Source of the DNA: Desulfosporosinus sp. HMP52
Lineage (GTDB): Bacteria > Bacillota > Desulfitobacteriia > Desulfitobacteriales > Desulfitobacteriaceae
NCBI RefSeq assembly: GCF_000765145.1
Contig: NZ_JMGA01000001.1
Location: 1-64,000 of the forward strand
Length of the DNA stretch: 64,000 nt
Reading direction: 5' to 3'
Shown here: positions 53,283 through 62,811 of the stretch, in pieces
Position numbering within the stretch: position 1 is the first letter of the stretch
Layout of the letters: each line of letters begins with the position of its first letter
Position numbers and translations under genes: made by a program
The notes under the pieces: model-generated
What the model saw: the letters and a program-made list of their open reading frames with translations, nothing else
Told to the model about the DNA's origin: nothing
Database searches by the model: none

Positions 53283-54365
53283 TTACTTAGAAAAGTCCAG
53301 TTGATACTGAGCCTCGGGTAGCCATTCATGTTTGAGAAAGTCACGTCCCTTTACATTAACCACACCATCTTTAACATCAACAACTAAGCCCTGACTGGCC
53401 TCTGGGGCTTGGCGTACTCGACTGGCAGAAGCATCATTGAACATTGTAAAGGTGTCATTAACAACAGAATCAGGTGAACCTAACTTAATGTGTAAATGAC
53501 CGACGAAGAGGACGACATTGGGAACCGATTGAAGGATTTTTGCCAGTTCTTTCTGTTGTACCACTAAATTGTACTTTCTTTGGGCTTTGCTATTGGCGGA
53601 AAATATGGGTTGATGTAAAAAGACAAACACAGGTTTTTCTGGTGTAAGGTTTTCAGAGATTTTTGATTTCAACCATGTTAATTGGGTTTCCGAAAGATAG
53701 GCAGCATCACCTATAGTTAGATCAGACATTCTCGACTTTTCGGAGCCAAGAAATATGAAATGAAAACCACTAATATAGTGATCAGTATATACCTGACTTC
53801 TCCCGGCAAAGTCTAAAAAACGCTGTATTGCCAGAGGATCTGTATCTTGATTTGGGAAAGTATCGGAATTCCATGCATTACTGTTTGGATCATGATAGGC
53901 TTTGTAGAATTCGTGATTTCCAATGGTGGGCACTATCGGAGTTGTCTTACCTGTATTCGTCCGGACAGACCGAAGTATTTGGTTAAGAGTCAGATAGTCT
54001 TCAGGTGTACCGTCGCCAAGATCACCATTTAATACTACTAAATTAAGCGGCGGTTGTTGATTTACAAAAAGATCTTCCAAGGCTGTTCTAAACTTCATTG
54101 GAGCAGTTTCGCTGGAAAGAATATGAATATCACTAATAACCGCAAAGCTTACATTATTTTGACTCGATTTCAGTGCATCGGTTGGTTCGGAAGCTGATGA
54201 TAAAGCAAGTCCCAGCAAGGGGATTGCTTCTTTTGGATCGGCAGATGTATTAGCAGACTGAAGCCTCTCCTCAGGAGTAGTAACTGAGTTAAATTCAATT
54301 TTTAGACTTAGTGATATGACAGCCAGCAAAAACAAACCAATTATCCATAACTTTTTAGCTTTAAT
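53283..54365 (-). CDS. Secreted or membrane-anchored calcineurin-like metallophosphatase
   Basis: The metal-site motifs are in order: DIHILSSE, NGDLGDGTPEDY, GNHEFYK, the His in FLHQPIF and GHLHIKLG. The enzyme would hydrolyse phosphoesters outside the membrane. The first standard start is TTG 54335, but it cuts the signal sequence. Reading further upstream gives KAKKLWIIGLFLLAVISL, a good signal or anchor, beginning at an ATT codon (54365) with GAGGG six bases upstream; a stop follows ten codons further up. I therefore give the ATT start, with caution. The product binds two metal ions in this family. Confidence 0.85.
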   Translation of the reverse strand: MKAKKLWIIGLFLLAVISLSLKIEFNSVTTPEERLQSANTSADPKEAIPLLGLALSSASEPTDALKSSQNNVSFAVISDIHILSSETAPMKFRTALEDLFVNQQPPLNLVVLNGDLGDGTPEDYLTLNQILRSVRTNTGKTTPIVPTIGNHEFYKAYHDPNSNAWNSDTFPNQDTDPLAIQRFLDFAGRSQVYTDHYISGFHFIFLGSEKSRMSDLTIGDAAYLSETQLTWLKSKISENLTPEKPVFVFLHQPIFSANSKAQRKYNLVVQQKELAKILQSVPNVVLFVGHLHIKLGSPDSVVNDTFTMFNDASASRVRQAPEASQGLVVDVKDGVVNVKGRDFLKHEWLPEAQYQLDFSK

Positions 54366-54468
54366 GAGTATCCCTCGCTTCTGATGTGATGTCTATAGTG
54401 TTGCCATCATTGCCTCAGAACAAATCTCCCACATTATTGTCACTTGCTGTATTCTTCACCCACCTGTT

Positions 54469-55617
54469 TTATCTTTCCTTTCTAGCGGGAAACTGAGGAG
54501 TCACATCAAAGGTCGCCGAAACATCTTTTAAATGCTCCGTTATCTTTAAATGCTGAGGGCAGGCTTGTTCACATTGTTTACAGTCTATACAGTCACTTGC
54601 CTTACCATGATTTGCCGCCAGGTTCAAATAATAGACAAACTGACTGGAAAAGCCATCAGTCATAGCACGTTTTGTACTGTTATATAAGGCGAAGTAGTCT
54701 GGTATAGCTATCTTTTTCGGGCAGCCCTTTTCACAATATCTGCAGATTGTACAGGGAATTGCCGTATTTTCATTGATAATTTCGCTGACCTGATTGATAA
54801 TCTTGTACTCCTCTAGATTCAGAGGTTGGAAGTCTGCCATATAGGACGTATTGTCAAGCACCTGTTCTAAGGTATTCATGCCACTCAGAACCATGTTTAC
54901 TCCTTCTTGACTGGCGGCAAATCGTATTGCCCAGGATGGAATGGATGCTTTCGGATCATATTCCTTCATTATTATATCTGCTTTTTCAGGAACTAATGCC
55001 AGAGAGCCTCCTTTACAGGGTTCCATGACAATAATTGGTTTGTTATGTTTTCTGGCTATCTCATAGCACCTTCTGGACTGAATGCTTGGATTTTCCCAGT
55101 CAATATAATTTATCTGTAACTGAACGAAATCCAATTCCGGATGAGCTGTTAAAATCTCATCTAGTAATTCCGGTGTATCGTGGAATGACATACCAAAGCT
55201 CTTTATTTTGCCTTCTTTCTTTTTATTAATTCCAAAACTAAAACTGTCAAGTTCACAAGCTTTCTTGTATGATATAACACCAATATTGTGGAGCAGATAA
55301 TAATCGAAATATTCCACTCCGCAATTTTCAAGCTGTTCATTAAAGACTGTTTCTTGATCTGCCACAGTTTTTACATCTCTCATAGGCAGCTTTGTCGCAA
55401 GTGCAAAACTATCCCTGTGATGTCTTTTTACGAGAGCTTCTCTCATTATTTCTTCACTCAGATAGCCATGATAGACATAAGCAGTATCAAAATAAGTAAA
55501 TCCTCTCTCAATAAAGGTATCTACCAGTTTATTTAACGTTTCCAGATCGAAGGATGTCTGGTCATCTTTATCCAGAAGCGGTAACCTCATACATCCAAAA
55601 CCCAATTTTTTGTCCAT
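54469..55617 (-). CDS. Aldo/keto reductase with C-terminal [4Fe-4S] ferredoxin domain
   Basis: Residues 1-275 are an AKR barrel (GFGCMRLPL, YFDTAYVYHG with the catalytic Tyr, YFDYYLLHNIGV). Residues about 290-370 carry CTICRYCEKGCPKKIAIP and CIDCKQCEQACPQ for two clusters. It resembles the protein at 20550-21767 in layout but is clearly divergent from it. The ATG at 55617 has AAGGAG six bases upstream and is better than the frame start at 55632. The substrate is unknown. It is monocistronic. Confidence 0.92.
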   Translation of the reverse strand: MDKKLGFGCMRLPLLDKDDQTSFDLETLNKLVDTFIERGFTYFDTAYVYHGYLSEEIMREALVKRHHRDSFALATKLPMRDVKTVADQETVFNEQLENCGVEYFDYYLLHNIGVISYKKACELDSFSFGINKKKEGKIKSFGMSFHDTPELLDEILTAHPELDFVQLQINYIDWENPSIQSRRCYEIARKHNKPIIVMEPCKGGSLALVPEKADIIMKEYDPKASIPSWAIRFAASQEGVNMVLSGMNTLEQVLDNTSYMADFQPLNLEEYKIINQVSEIINENTAIPCTICRYCEKGCPKKIAIPDYFALYNSTKRAMTDGFSSQFVYYLNLAANHGKASDCIDCKQCEQACPQHLKITEHLKDVSATFDVTPQFPARKER

Positions 55618-55830
55618 TGTATTCTCCTTCATGCTGATTAATTCATTATGGTTTAGAAGCCTAAATTTTTCAGCTTTCTATATTAATACTATAACACTTC
55701 GAGTTAACTCTAAGTCAAGAGTTGATATATAACAGAACCATCGCAATTTCCTGAATTTTGTCTAAGGATATTTCCTTATATGAGAAGAATTTCTTCTGCC
55801 GGGAAAGAAAATGTAGCGAAATAGTTTTAA

Positions 55831-57705
55831 TTATTCTCTATCCATTTGATCGGAAATTAATGCTTCTAGTAGTATCTCCCCGTAGGCTTGCACACCCGAT
55901 TCGGTCAGGTGAACACCATCCGGATAAAAATATTCCTCATGGCCACTACTGAGCAAATGCCAATCGATCAGCTTGATATTTGAGTATGACTCCGCTACCT
56001 TTGTCAGGGTCTCATTTACTTCTCTTTCCCAGGGCTTCGGAACCCGGGTATTCACCAGCAAGATTTCCTCGGCTCTTTCCAGGGAGTCCAAGGTTTTCCT
56101 TAACTGTTTCTCCGTAAAGGAACCGTTTGTTCCAAGTTCAAGCATTACAATTTTTCTGAGCTTAGCCTCATCTTCAAGCCTGGAAATGAGATCCGGAGCC
56201 TGATACATCTGCCTGCCCAGTTGTGCGTCGATTATAATACCAGGTAAACGTTTTTGCAAAACAGGCTCTAGATTGATCATTAAGGAATCTCCAATGATCG
56301 TAATTTCATTCCCCTGGATATCTGTTTTTTTATCCGTTGCCTTAGATCCCTTGGTGGCAGCAATCTCTTCCTGGTCAGCTGTTTGAGCTAGATTTTGCGA
56401 CACCTGACTCTTCGCCAAAGCTTTTTCTGAAATATGCATGCCTCCATTGAGGGTTACAAACAATAATAAAAACATCAGCAAGATACTCAATGAAATTTTG
56501 GTAATGGGGGCCAATGGCCTTTGCCACCATTTAAGGTTAGACCTCCGCCTCCGCAGATATTTCTGTCGTCCGTACCGGATCGGTTCCTCGATTAAGTAGC
56601 GAGACAGCGCGGCCAGGATAATGCTCACCCCAATTTGCCAGAGTGTGCGGGGAAAATTCAAGCCTTCAGTATTCACAACCGGATTTGTCAGAATGATGAC
56701 CGGGTAATGCCATAAGTAAATTCCATAGGAACATTCTCCTACCCAGCGCAAAGGTCCCCATCCGAATATTCTGCCCAAATAGCTGGCCGGGTGAGCCAGA
56801 GCTGCCACCAAACCTGCCGCTGCGACGGAGTAAAGCAAGAGTCCGCCCTGATAGAGAGAGGGTTGGTATTGATCTGTTGTTCCGATCATCAATAGTACGA
56901 CCAATAGCCCTAAGCTTCCTCCTAAATCCAGGGCCAGTCTCTTTTTGCCGGTGAGGCCTGCGTTCATCTTCCAGTTGGGCCATACCATGGCAAGTGCTGC
57001 CCCGACAAGCAATGCAAAAGCACGAGTATCCGTTCCATAGTATACCCTGCTGGGGTCATGGCCCGGTATGTAAATCATCGCCATTGCCGCAGCGGAAGTC
57101 AAGGCTAAAGCCATTGTTCCCCCGATAATCCATTTTCGCTGCAGGCAATAACGTAACCCTATTACTAAAAGAAGGGGCCAGAAAAGATAAAACTGTTCTT
57201 CTACCGCCAAAGACCAGAGGTGTCCCAAGGGAGACGGCGGACCAAAGCTTTCAAAATAGGATACCTGATGGAAGATCAGATACCAGTTGCTGGTGTAAAA
57301 CAGCGCTGCCAACGCTTCCTGCTTCAAGGCTGCCAGACGCTCGGGTGCCCAAAGCAAAACCCAGGACATCACGCCTGCCAGCATCACAAAAAGAGCCGGC
57401 AGCAGCCTACGGGCCCGGCGCAGCCAGAAATCTTTCAAGTCAATTCCTCCGGATAGCTCCCATTGCTTCAAAAGAATACCGGTGATCAAATATCCGGATA
57501 ACACAAAGAACAGGCTTACCCCTAAGAGCCCTCCCGGTATCCAAGTCAAATTTAGATGGTAAGCAATCACGGCAAACACCGCTAAAGCTCTTAGTCCGTC
57601 TAATCCCGGCATGTAGCCGATGGACTTCTTCTGCAATCCCCTTGGATGTAAATTCACTTGATTTGTCTTCTTGCTGCAATTCATGTTCTTATCTTCACTC
57701 TCCAA
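55831..57705 (-). CDS. OatA-like membrane O-acyltransferase with SGNH domain
   Basis: Residues about 25-385 form an acyltransferase-3 domain with ten or so helices (GLDGLRALAVFAVIAYHL, with the catalytic His of the family, and SLAVEEQFYLFWPLLL). After one more helix (about 405-425) an extracellular SGNH esterase-type domain follows, with the nucleophile in IIGDSLMINLEP, LGTNGSF and the Asp/His pair in YFYPDGVHLT. Such proteins acetylate peptidoglycan or other surface sugars; OatA makes 6-O-acetylmuramic acid and confers lysozyme resistance. Which polymer is used here is unknown. Confidence 0.9.
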   Translation of the reverse strand: MESEDKNMNCSKKTNQVNLHPRGLQKKSIGYMPGLDGLRALAVFAVIAYHLNLTWIPGGLLGVSLFFVLSGYLITGILLKQWELSGGIDLKDFWLRRARRLLPALFVMLAGVMSWVLLWAPERLAALKQEALAALFYTSNWYLIFHQVSYFESFGPPSPLGHLWSLAVEEQFYLFWPLLLVIGLRYCLQRKWIIGGTMALALTSAAAMAMIYIPGHDPSRVYYGTDTRAFALLVGAALAMVWPNWKMNAGLTGKKRLALDLGGSLGLLVVLLMIGTTDQYQPSLYQGGLLLYSVAAAGLVAALAHPASYLGRIFGWGPLRWVGECSYGIYLWHYPVIILTNPVVNTEGLNFPRTLWQIGVSIILAALSRYLIEEPIRYGRQKYLRRRRSNLKWWQRPLAPITKISLSILLMFLLLFVTLNGGMHISEKALAKSQVSQNLAQTADQEEIAATKGSKATDKKTDIQGNEITIIGDSLMINLEPVLQKRLPGIIIDAQLGRQMYQAPDLISRLEDEAKLRKIVMLELGTNGSFTEKQLRKTLDSLERAEEILLVNTRVPKPWEREVNETLTKVAESYSNIKLIDWHLLSSGHEEYFYPDGVHLTESGVQAYGEILLEALISDQMDRE

Positions 57706-57851
57706 ATTATGCCAGGCTTTAGATTTTTTACATCATAGCCGTCTCTCCTTTTCACAATACCAAGATTAGAGCTCAAGTGCTTTACAAAAAGCTTAAATTA
57801 TATTACGAAAAAGTTACAAATATCGAATAAATGCAGATTATGTAGCATAAA

Positions 57852-57876
57852 GAAAAAAGAGCGCTTTAAACGCTCT
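57852..57876 (-). terminator. Terminator of the TetR-SMR operon
   Basis: AGAGCG and CGCTCT pair over a short loop, with an inner TTTAAA, and TTTTTTCTTT follows on the minus strand. Confidence 0.8.
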
Positions 57877-57937
57877 AATTAACCTATTTACCTGATTGTT
57901 TAGGCCTCCAGTTTTAATGCAGTTGTCCCCGTCACAA

Positions 57938-58264
57938 TCAATGTGCCGTACCCTTTAAATTAAGTAATGCAACGCCGATAATGATTAATACTATACCCAA
58001 GCCGTTATATAGATTGAGTTGTTCTTTCCAATATAAAATCCCTATCACTGCCGTTAGTGCAGTTCCTACGCCTGCCCAGATTGCGTAAGCTATGCTTAAA
58101 GGAATTGTCAGTAGAGCTAGTCCCATTGAATAAAATGATATACCATATCCACCTATAAATAGGAGACTTGGTATGAGTTTTGAGAAACCTTCTGAAGCTT
58201 TCATCATTGATGTTGATACTAATTCAAAGACAATTGCTATTGCTAAAAGAACGTAACCGTTCAT
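57938..58264 (-). CDS. Small multidrug resistance (SMR) family transporter
   Basis: The 108-residue protein has four helices and the essential Glu14 in IAIVFELVSTSMMKAS; WAGVGTALTAVIGILYWKE is the helix 3 signature. SMR proteins work as antiparallel dimers that exchange protons for lipophilic cations or guanidinium. The start codon overlaps the stop of the TetR gene (TAATG), so the two are translationally coupled. A single SMR gene suggests a homodimer. Confidence 0.93.
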   Translation of the reverse strand: MNGYVLLAIAIVFELVSTSMMKASEGFSKLIPSLLFIGGYGISFYSMGLALLTIPLSIAYAIWAGVGTALTAVIGILYWKEQLNLYNGLGIVLIIIGVALLNLKGTAH

Positions 58265-58821
58265 TATTTTTCCTCCTCAGTTAACGAAAGTAAGTAGTTT
58301 AAAACTTGATCACGTACATCTTCATTTAGGTTTAATCCGTATAACTGATTGAAGTACATCCCGTCAACGGCAAGTCGGATGACTGTTGAAACAATGGGGT
58401 TAATCTGGTCATTTTCAATATGATTCTGAAGTACTTTCAAGTCCCTAGCCATGGACTTAACAAGATCCGGGCTTGTTGCAATCGCCGATAAGAAAGCGAG
58501 ATTCATTTCAAATTCATTATCTAATAGGTTAAAAGTAAGATTTGTGTAAGCCCTTGTCCACTTCCCGTTATGACGAGGATCGTCCTTAGTAATACGCTCC
58601 AAGTCATCAAAAAAATTGTGCATTATAAAGTCATTCATGCCTTTCATTAACTCATCCTTAGTAGCGAAGTGATAGAATAATCCACCTTTACTTATCTTCG
58701 CCTCTTTGGCAACTGCTTCTAATGTTAATGCAAGTACACCTTTGGTATTAATAATCTGAGCGGCAGCCCTTAGTATTTTCTGCCTAGTGTCATTTTTAGT
58801 AGTTTTAGTATTATTCTCCAT
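58264..58821 (-). CDS. TetR-family repressor of the SMR gene
   Basis: The N-terminal helix-turn-helix (RQKILRAAAQIINTKGVLALTLEAVAKEAKISKGGLFYHF) is typical of TetR, with a C-terminal helical ligand domain. ATG 58821 follows GGAGG and starts MENNTKTTKND; the frame to 58881 crosses the promoter and is not coding. The protein probably binds the palindrome in its own promoter and is released by a cationic drug or natural ligand of the pump. Confidence 0.92.
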   Translation of the reverse strand: MENNTKTTKNDTRQKILRAAAQIINTKGVLALTLEAVAKEAKISKGGLFYHFATKDELMKGMNDFIMHNFFDDLERITKDDPRHNGKWTRAYTNLTFNLLDNEFEMNLAFLSAIATSPDLVKSMARDLKVLQNHIENDQINPIVSTVIRLAVDGMYFNQLYGLNLNEDVRDQVLNYLLSLTEEEK

Positions 58822-58848
58822 AGACGCCTCCAGTTTGTATGTTCCATG

Positions 58849-58877
58849 ATAATACACCGGCCAGCCGGTATAGTCAA
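58849..58877 (-). promoter_or_regulatory. Sigma-A promoter with TetR operator in the spacer
   Basis: On the minus strand TTGACT (58877-58872) and TATTAT (58854-58849) are separated by 17 bases. Inside the spacer lies the palindrome ACCGGC-TG-GCCGGT (58856-58869). A repressor bound there would block RNA polymerase, so autoregulation of the TetR-SMR unit is likely. Confidence 0.82.
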
Positions 58878-58888
58878 GCATAAATTAA

Positions 58889-58925
58889 AAAACAGCTCTG
58901 AAGTATCATTCTTCATAGCTGTTTT
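58889..58925. terminator. Terminator of the GyrI-like gene
   Basis: AAAACAGCT and AGCTGTTTT form the outer stem and CTGAAG/CTTCA the inner one; TTTTTT follows on the minus strand. Confidence 0.8.
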
Positions 58926-59029
58926 ATTGTTCCTAATTTGAGTCTAACATGGCTACTTGTCCGTTAAACAAAATCCTTATAAACTAAACCTAAAATTTGC
59001 AACCCAATACCCCTATATCAGCTGCTTAT

Positions 59030-59470
59030 TTATTTTAAAGCAATATAAATATCAATATCAGCATTCTCCCAATTACTATTAAGATATTCCTCAAAATCTC
59101 CGGTAAAGCTTCTGTTTAAGTCCATTTTCCAGATTTGGCTCCAAGCCTCGGCAACTGCCTTTTCCATATGCCCGTGTACCGAGAACTTCGCATACCTTCC
59201 TGCAGGAATTATTTTTACAGTCAGTTCATCATTCTCTGGTTTGGAAACCTCATTACCGGCAGTTACACAGTATTGGTCATCTGAATAATCCGAATAAAGC
59301 CCGATGGCATACTCGTTAAGCTTATTTTTGATTGAAGCATTTACACCACCTTGATATAACTTTTCCCAAAGTCCGCCGATAACTGCACCCATTTTAGGAT
59401 CAGTGTTGCTGGTAATTGCACTAACACCAATAATTGTTTTTTGCGCTAAATTTACGATTTCATAATTCAC
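59030..59470 (-). CDS. GyrI-like effector-binding protein
   Basis: The 146-residue protein consists of one SHV-fold GyrI/AraC effector-binding domain: VNLAQKTIIGVSAITS, IGGLWEKLYQGG, AIGLYSDYSDDQYCVTAGNEVS and AGRYAKFSVHGHMEKAVAEAWSQIW. Such stand-alone domains bind small hydrophobic molecules or inhibit gyrase. It lies 66 bases after the WYL regulator and is probably its target or partner. Confidence 0.9.
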   Translation of the reverse strand: MNYEIVNLAQKTIIGVSAITSNTDPKMGAVIGGLWEKLYQGGVNASIKNKLNEYAIGLYSDYSDDQYCVTAGNEVSKPENDELTVKIIPAGRYAKFSVHGHMEKAVAEAWSQIWKMDLNRSFTGDFEEYLNSNWENADIDIYIALK

Positions 59471-59536
59471 TATAATAACCTCCCTCTCTTTGATAAGGCT
59501 ATTATACTTTGTCTAATACGACAGCTGTATGTCATA

Positions 59537-60433
59537 TTAAAGGTAATGTTTCAAGGTGTTCTGCAGTTCTGCTTGGACATCATTTCTTACGTCCTGGGGT
59601 TCCAAAACTTCACAATGCCTACCAAAAGTTGTGATGTAGTAAACTATCCATTCACCCTTGGGATAGTTAATTTCTGCAATAAAACTTCCGTCCTCTTGTT
59701 GATCATAACTTTCAAATTCCTCATATACCCTATACGCAACCTCCGCAGATAGCTTTAGCTTTAGTTTAATATATTCTTCTTGAAATACATTCTCGTTAGA
59801 AAGAATTTGACTGGGGGATTTCCTCTGAAAGTTTTGCTCTGCTAGACAAAGCTCCTTGATTCGCCTTAACTTAAAAAAACGGAAATCACATCGGGACTTA
59901 CAATATCCATATAAATACCATGCCCCACTTTTAAAGCAAAGTTTCAATGGCTCTACTTCACGTGCTGTCTGCTGTCCTTTGGCACTGGCATAGGCAAAAG
60001 TAACGATTCTCTTGCCTAGTATTGCAGATTTAATTGTATTGAATGTTAAAGTTTCGTTCTGTGGATTAGCCCAAGATGAAAAATCCACTTCAATCCAATC
60101 TGAGTTTGATTCACCAAACAAGCTGCTGAGCTTTTTAAGTGCGGTATCTGTTTTGCTGAGATTAACAGCATTTACAGCTTTTAACGAAGATATAATCTCT
60201 TCTCTTTCTTCATCAGTTATAACAGCTTTATTCAGCACAAAATCAGGCAGCAGTGAAATTCCACCGCCCTTACCTTTGCTCATATAAACAGGAATTCCTG
60301 CAGAAGACAACGTTTCAATATCTCGATAAATAGTTCTTGTTGAAACCTCAAATCGCTCTGCCAAATCCTTAGCTGTTACTGCTTTTTTATCAAGCAGGAT
60401 ATAGACGATTTCAAATAATCGGTTGATTTGCAT
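59537..60433 (-). CDS. YafY-type transcriptional regulator (HTH_11 and WYL domains)
   Basis: The N-terminal helix-turn-helix (LFEIVYILLDKKAVTAKDLAERFEVSTRTIYRDIETL) is followed by a WYL domain (LKLCFKSGAWYLYGYCKSRCDFRFFKLRRI) and a C-terminal WCX-like extension. WYL domains bind nucleic acids or nucleotides, and these proteins often repress neighbouring genes. The GyrI-like gene downstream is on the same strand and is the likely co-transcribed partner. Confidence 0.93.
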   Translation of the reverse strand: MQINRLFEIVYILLDKKAVTAKDLAERFEVSTRTIYRDIETLSSAGIPVYMSKGKGGGISLLPDFVLNKAVITDEEREEIISSLKAVNAVNLSKTDTALKKLSSLFGESNSDWIEVDFSSWANPQNETLTFNTIKSAILGKRIVTFAYASAKGQQTAREVEPLKLCFKSGAWYLYGYCKSRCDFRFFKLRRIKELCLAEQNFQRKSPSQILSNENVFQEEYIKLKLKLSAEVAYRVYEEFESYDQQEDGSFIAEINYPKGEWIVYYITTFGRHCEVLEPQDVRNDVQAELQNTLKHYL

Positions 60434-60593
60434 TAAATCACCCTATTTCAATATACTCTTATAAAATGACGTCATCAAGTCATATTATAAGATGTCTGAC
60501 AAAAACCTCCAGGGTTTCGGATGGATCTTCGGCAATAATTCCCTGTCGCCACCGCTGCCTCGACGCTATTTATTGCTTATCCTAAAAAAAGCC

Positions 60594-61013
60594 CTATTTT
60601 ACAATTAGTACAGGACAATTAGCCCTTTTAGCCACCTTATGACTAACTCCTCCTAAGACAAACTCCTGTAAGGTATTTAACCCCCGGCTTCCTATGACAA
60701 CAACATCAAATTTTCCCTCATTGGCATATTTTACGAGGGCAGGCCCTGGCTCACCGTGGATAAACTTTACCTTAAAATTAACCTTCCCCTCTTTCATCTT
60801 CTCTTGTATGGGAAGCAGCTTTTGATTCCTTTTTAAGGTTATAGCGTCGGTATCTAACTCGCGTAATACATCCGCTTTAGATGCCTCACTGTTGATCACA
60901 TAGACAATCTCAATGGTTGCCTCCGGATTATTCTGCGTTAACAAGATTGCTTTTTCAGCAGCTCTTAAGGAATGTTCAGAGCCATCGGCGGCCAATAGGA
61001 TTTTATTAAACAT
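60594..61013 (-). CDS. Universal stress protein (UspA family)
   Basis: The 139-residue protein has the Usp fold with start MFNKILLAADGSEHSLRAAEKAI and the ATP-binding motif G-x2-G-x9-G-S/T seen in VIGSRGLNTLQEFVLGGVSHKV. It probably binds ATP. It follows the SulP gene by 37 bases and is likely transcribed with it, a pairing that suggests a link to anion homeostasis or energy stress. Confidence 0.93.
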   Translation of the reverse strand: MFNKILLAADGSEHSLRAAEKAILLTQNNPEATIEIVYVINSEASKADVLRELDTDAITLKRNQKLLPIQEKMKEGKVNFKVKFIHGEPGPALVKYANEGKFDVVVIGSRGLNTLQEFVLGGVSHKVAKRANCPVLIVK

Positions 61014-61050
61014 AAGTAACCCCCCATATTTAATTTATATCTATCGCTTC

Positions 61051-62535
61051 TCAGTGTTTTGGCGGTTCAGAGTTCAAATCTGTGTGCCTGGCCAATTTAT
61101 CAATCAATCGAGCACTCTGCTCGTTTAGTCCGCTTAAGGTTACCTTGATATTGTATTGACGGTATTTGAAGACGATCTTATCAATGGCAGCAACAGCTGA
61201 ATCATCCCAGAGATTTGCATTGCTGAAATTTATAATTACTTCTTGAATATTATCCTTGTTATCCGTCGTAAAATCAAATGCATTCAGCAAATCTGTTACC
61301 GAGACGAAAAACAGCTGCCCACTGATTTTGTATGTTTTCACTGAACCATCTTGCTCTAATTGTTTCTTGGTATAAACCTTAGAAATTTTGGCGGCAAAAA
61401 AGACTGCACTTAGAATAACTCCCGCCATAACCCCTAAGGCTAAATTATGAGTGAATAGAACCGTCAAAACGGTAACGATCATCACAAAGGCATCCGTTTT
61501 AGGAGTAATGCCCAAGGTTTTAAGCGATTGCCAGTCAAAAGTCCCAACCGAGACCATAATCATGACAGCAACTAAAGCTGCCATAGGAATTTGCACGACA
61601 TAATCCCGGAGACCAATAATTAGAAGGATCAAAAAACCTCCTGCTATAAACGTTGATAATCTCCCTCTTCCGCCTGATTTCACATTAATGACCGACTGTC
61701 CAATCATGGCGCACCCGGCCATTCCTCCCAAAAAACCGGCGACAATATTCGAAATACCCTGCCCCTGGCTCTCTATATTTTTATTACTCCCTGTATCCGT
61801 CATGTCATCCACAATTGTGGCTGTGAGCAAGGATTCAGTCAATCCTACCATTGCCAAGGCAAAGGAATAGGGTGCAATAATTAATAATGTCTCCAGGGTT
61901 ATCGGCAGGTTGGGTAAAGAAAAACTGGGCAAAGAACGTGTAATAACTCCCATGTCTCCGATCACTGGAACCTTGAGGTCAAGTATTATAGCAATAGCTG
62001 TAATCCCAACAATCGCCACAAGTGTAGAAGGAATTGACCTTATTATCTGTGGCAGACCGTAGATGATCACTAAAGCACCCACTGTCATAACGTAAGCTGG
62101 CAATGATTGGCCAAACAGATATGGGAATTGAGAAGTAAAAATCATAATTGCTAAAGCGTTAACAAACCCAACCATCACTGAGCGAGGTATAAATTTCATA
62201 TACCTGGCCAGTTTGAATGTCCCAAATAAGATCTGAAATAGTCCTGTGAGTATCGTAGCAGCAAACAGATACTCGATACCATGATCTTTTACTAAGGTAG
62301 TAAACAAAAGAGCCATTGCTCCTGTCGCCGCAGAAATCATTCCAGGCCTTCCCCCGACAAAAGCAATCACAATCGGAATGATAAAGGATGAATATAACCC
62401 CACCATTGGGTCTACACCGGCAATAATTGAGAATGCAATTGCCTCTGGAATCAAAGCCAGGGAAACGACAAGCCCAGCCAATACATCATTTTTAATATTG
62501 CTTAACCATGACTCTCTGAAGGATAAAGTTTCCAT
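61051..62535 (-). CDS. SulP-family anion transporter with STAS domain
   Basis: The 494-residue protein has a transport domain of about 12-14 helices ([25 protein letters not shown], the family signature) and a C-terminal STAS domain (about 385-494, [20 protein letters not shown]). Family members carry sulfate, bicarbonate or other anions with Na+ or H+. The substrate is not clear from sequence. ATG 62535 follows GAGG five bases upstream; the frame start at 62589 adds a non-conserved stretch. Confidence 0.92.
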   Translation of the reverse strand: METLSFRESWLSNIKNDVLAGLVVSLALIPEAIAFSIIAGVDPMVGLYSSFIIPIVIAFVGGRPGMISAATGAMALLFTTLVKDHGIEYLFAATILTGLFQILFGTFKLARYMKFIPRSVMVGFVNALAIMIFTSQFPYLFGQSLPAYVMTVGALVIIYGLPQIIRSIPSTLVAIVGITAIAIILDLKVPVIGDMGVITRSLPSFSLPNLPITLETLLIIAPYSFALAMVGLTESLLTATIVDDMTDTGSNKNIESQGQGISNIVAGFLGGMAGCAMIGQSVINVKSGGRGRLSTFIAGGFLILLIIGLRDYVVQIPMAALVAVMIMVSVGTFDWQSLKTLGITPKTDAFVMIVTVLTVLFTHNLALGVMAGVILSAVFFAAKISKVYTKKQLEQDGSVKTYKISGQLFFVSVTDLLNAFDFTTDNKDNIQEVIINFSNANLWDDSAVAAIDKIVFKYRQYNIKVTLSGLNEQSARLIDKLARHTDLNSEPPKH

Positions 62536-62785
62536 ACAAACCTCACTTTTATAAGAAGCTACTTTCGAATAGTGTTCCCCTAGGAGCAAAAAGAAAATTC
62601 TCCTAACTGATTAACTCATTGAGGAGATTAAATTTCGAGAGTGCCTGTAGAACATTATCACAAATAGTCATAAACAGCAATTTGTCAAAATAATCTTTCA
62701 GGTGCCGGTGTGAACCAAAAACATTTCCCAGCCCCCTTATTTCACTTCAGGAATAAAGTCATCATAAGAAATAGTTTATAAATAA

Positions 62786-62810
62786 AAGCCCGGTTGCCCA
62801 GGCTTAAAGA
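62786..62810 (-). terminator. Terminator of the WtpA-like gene
   Basis: AAGCCTG and CGGGCTT pair (one wobble) across a short loop, with TTTTATTT following on the minus strand. Confidence 0.7.
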
Positions 62811-62811
62811 T

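Noticed and set aside
55288-55536. Plus-strand frames opposite the second aldo/keto reductase
   Set aside because: They are antisense shadows without ribosome sites.
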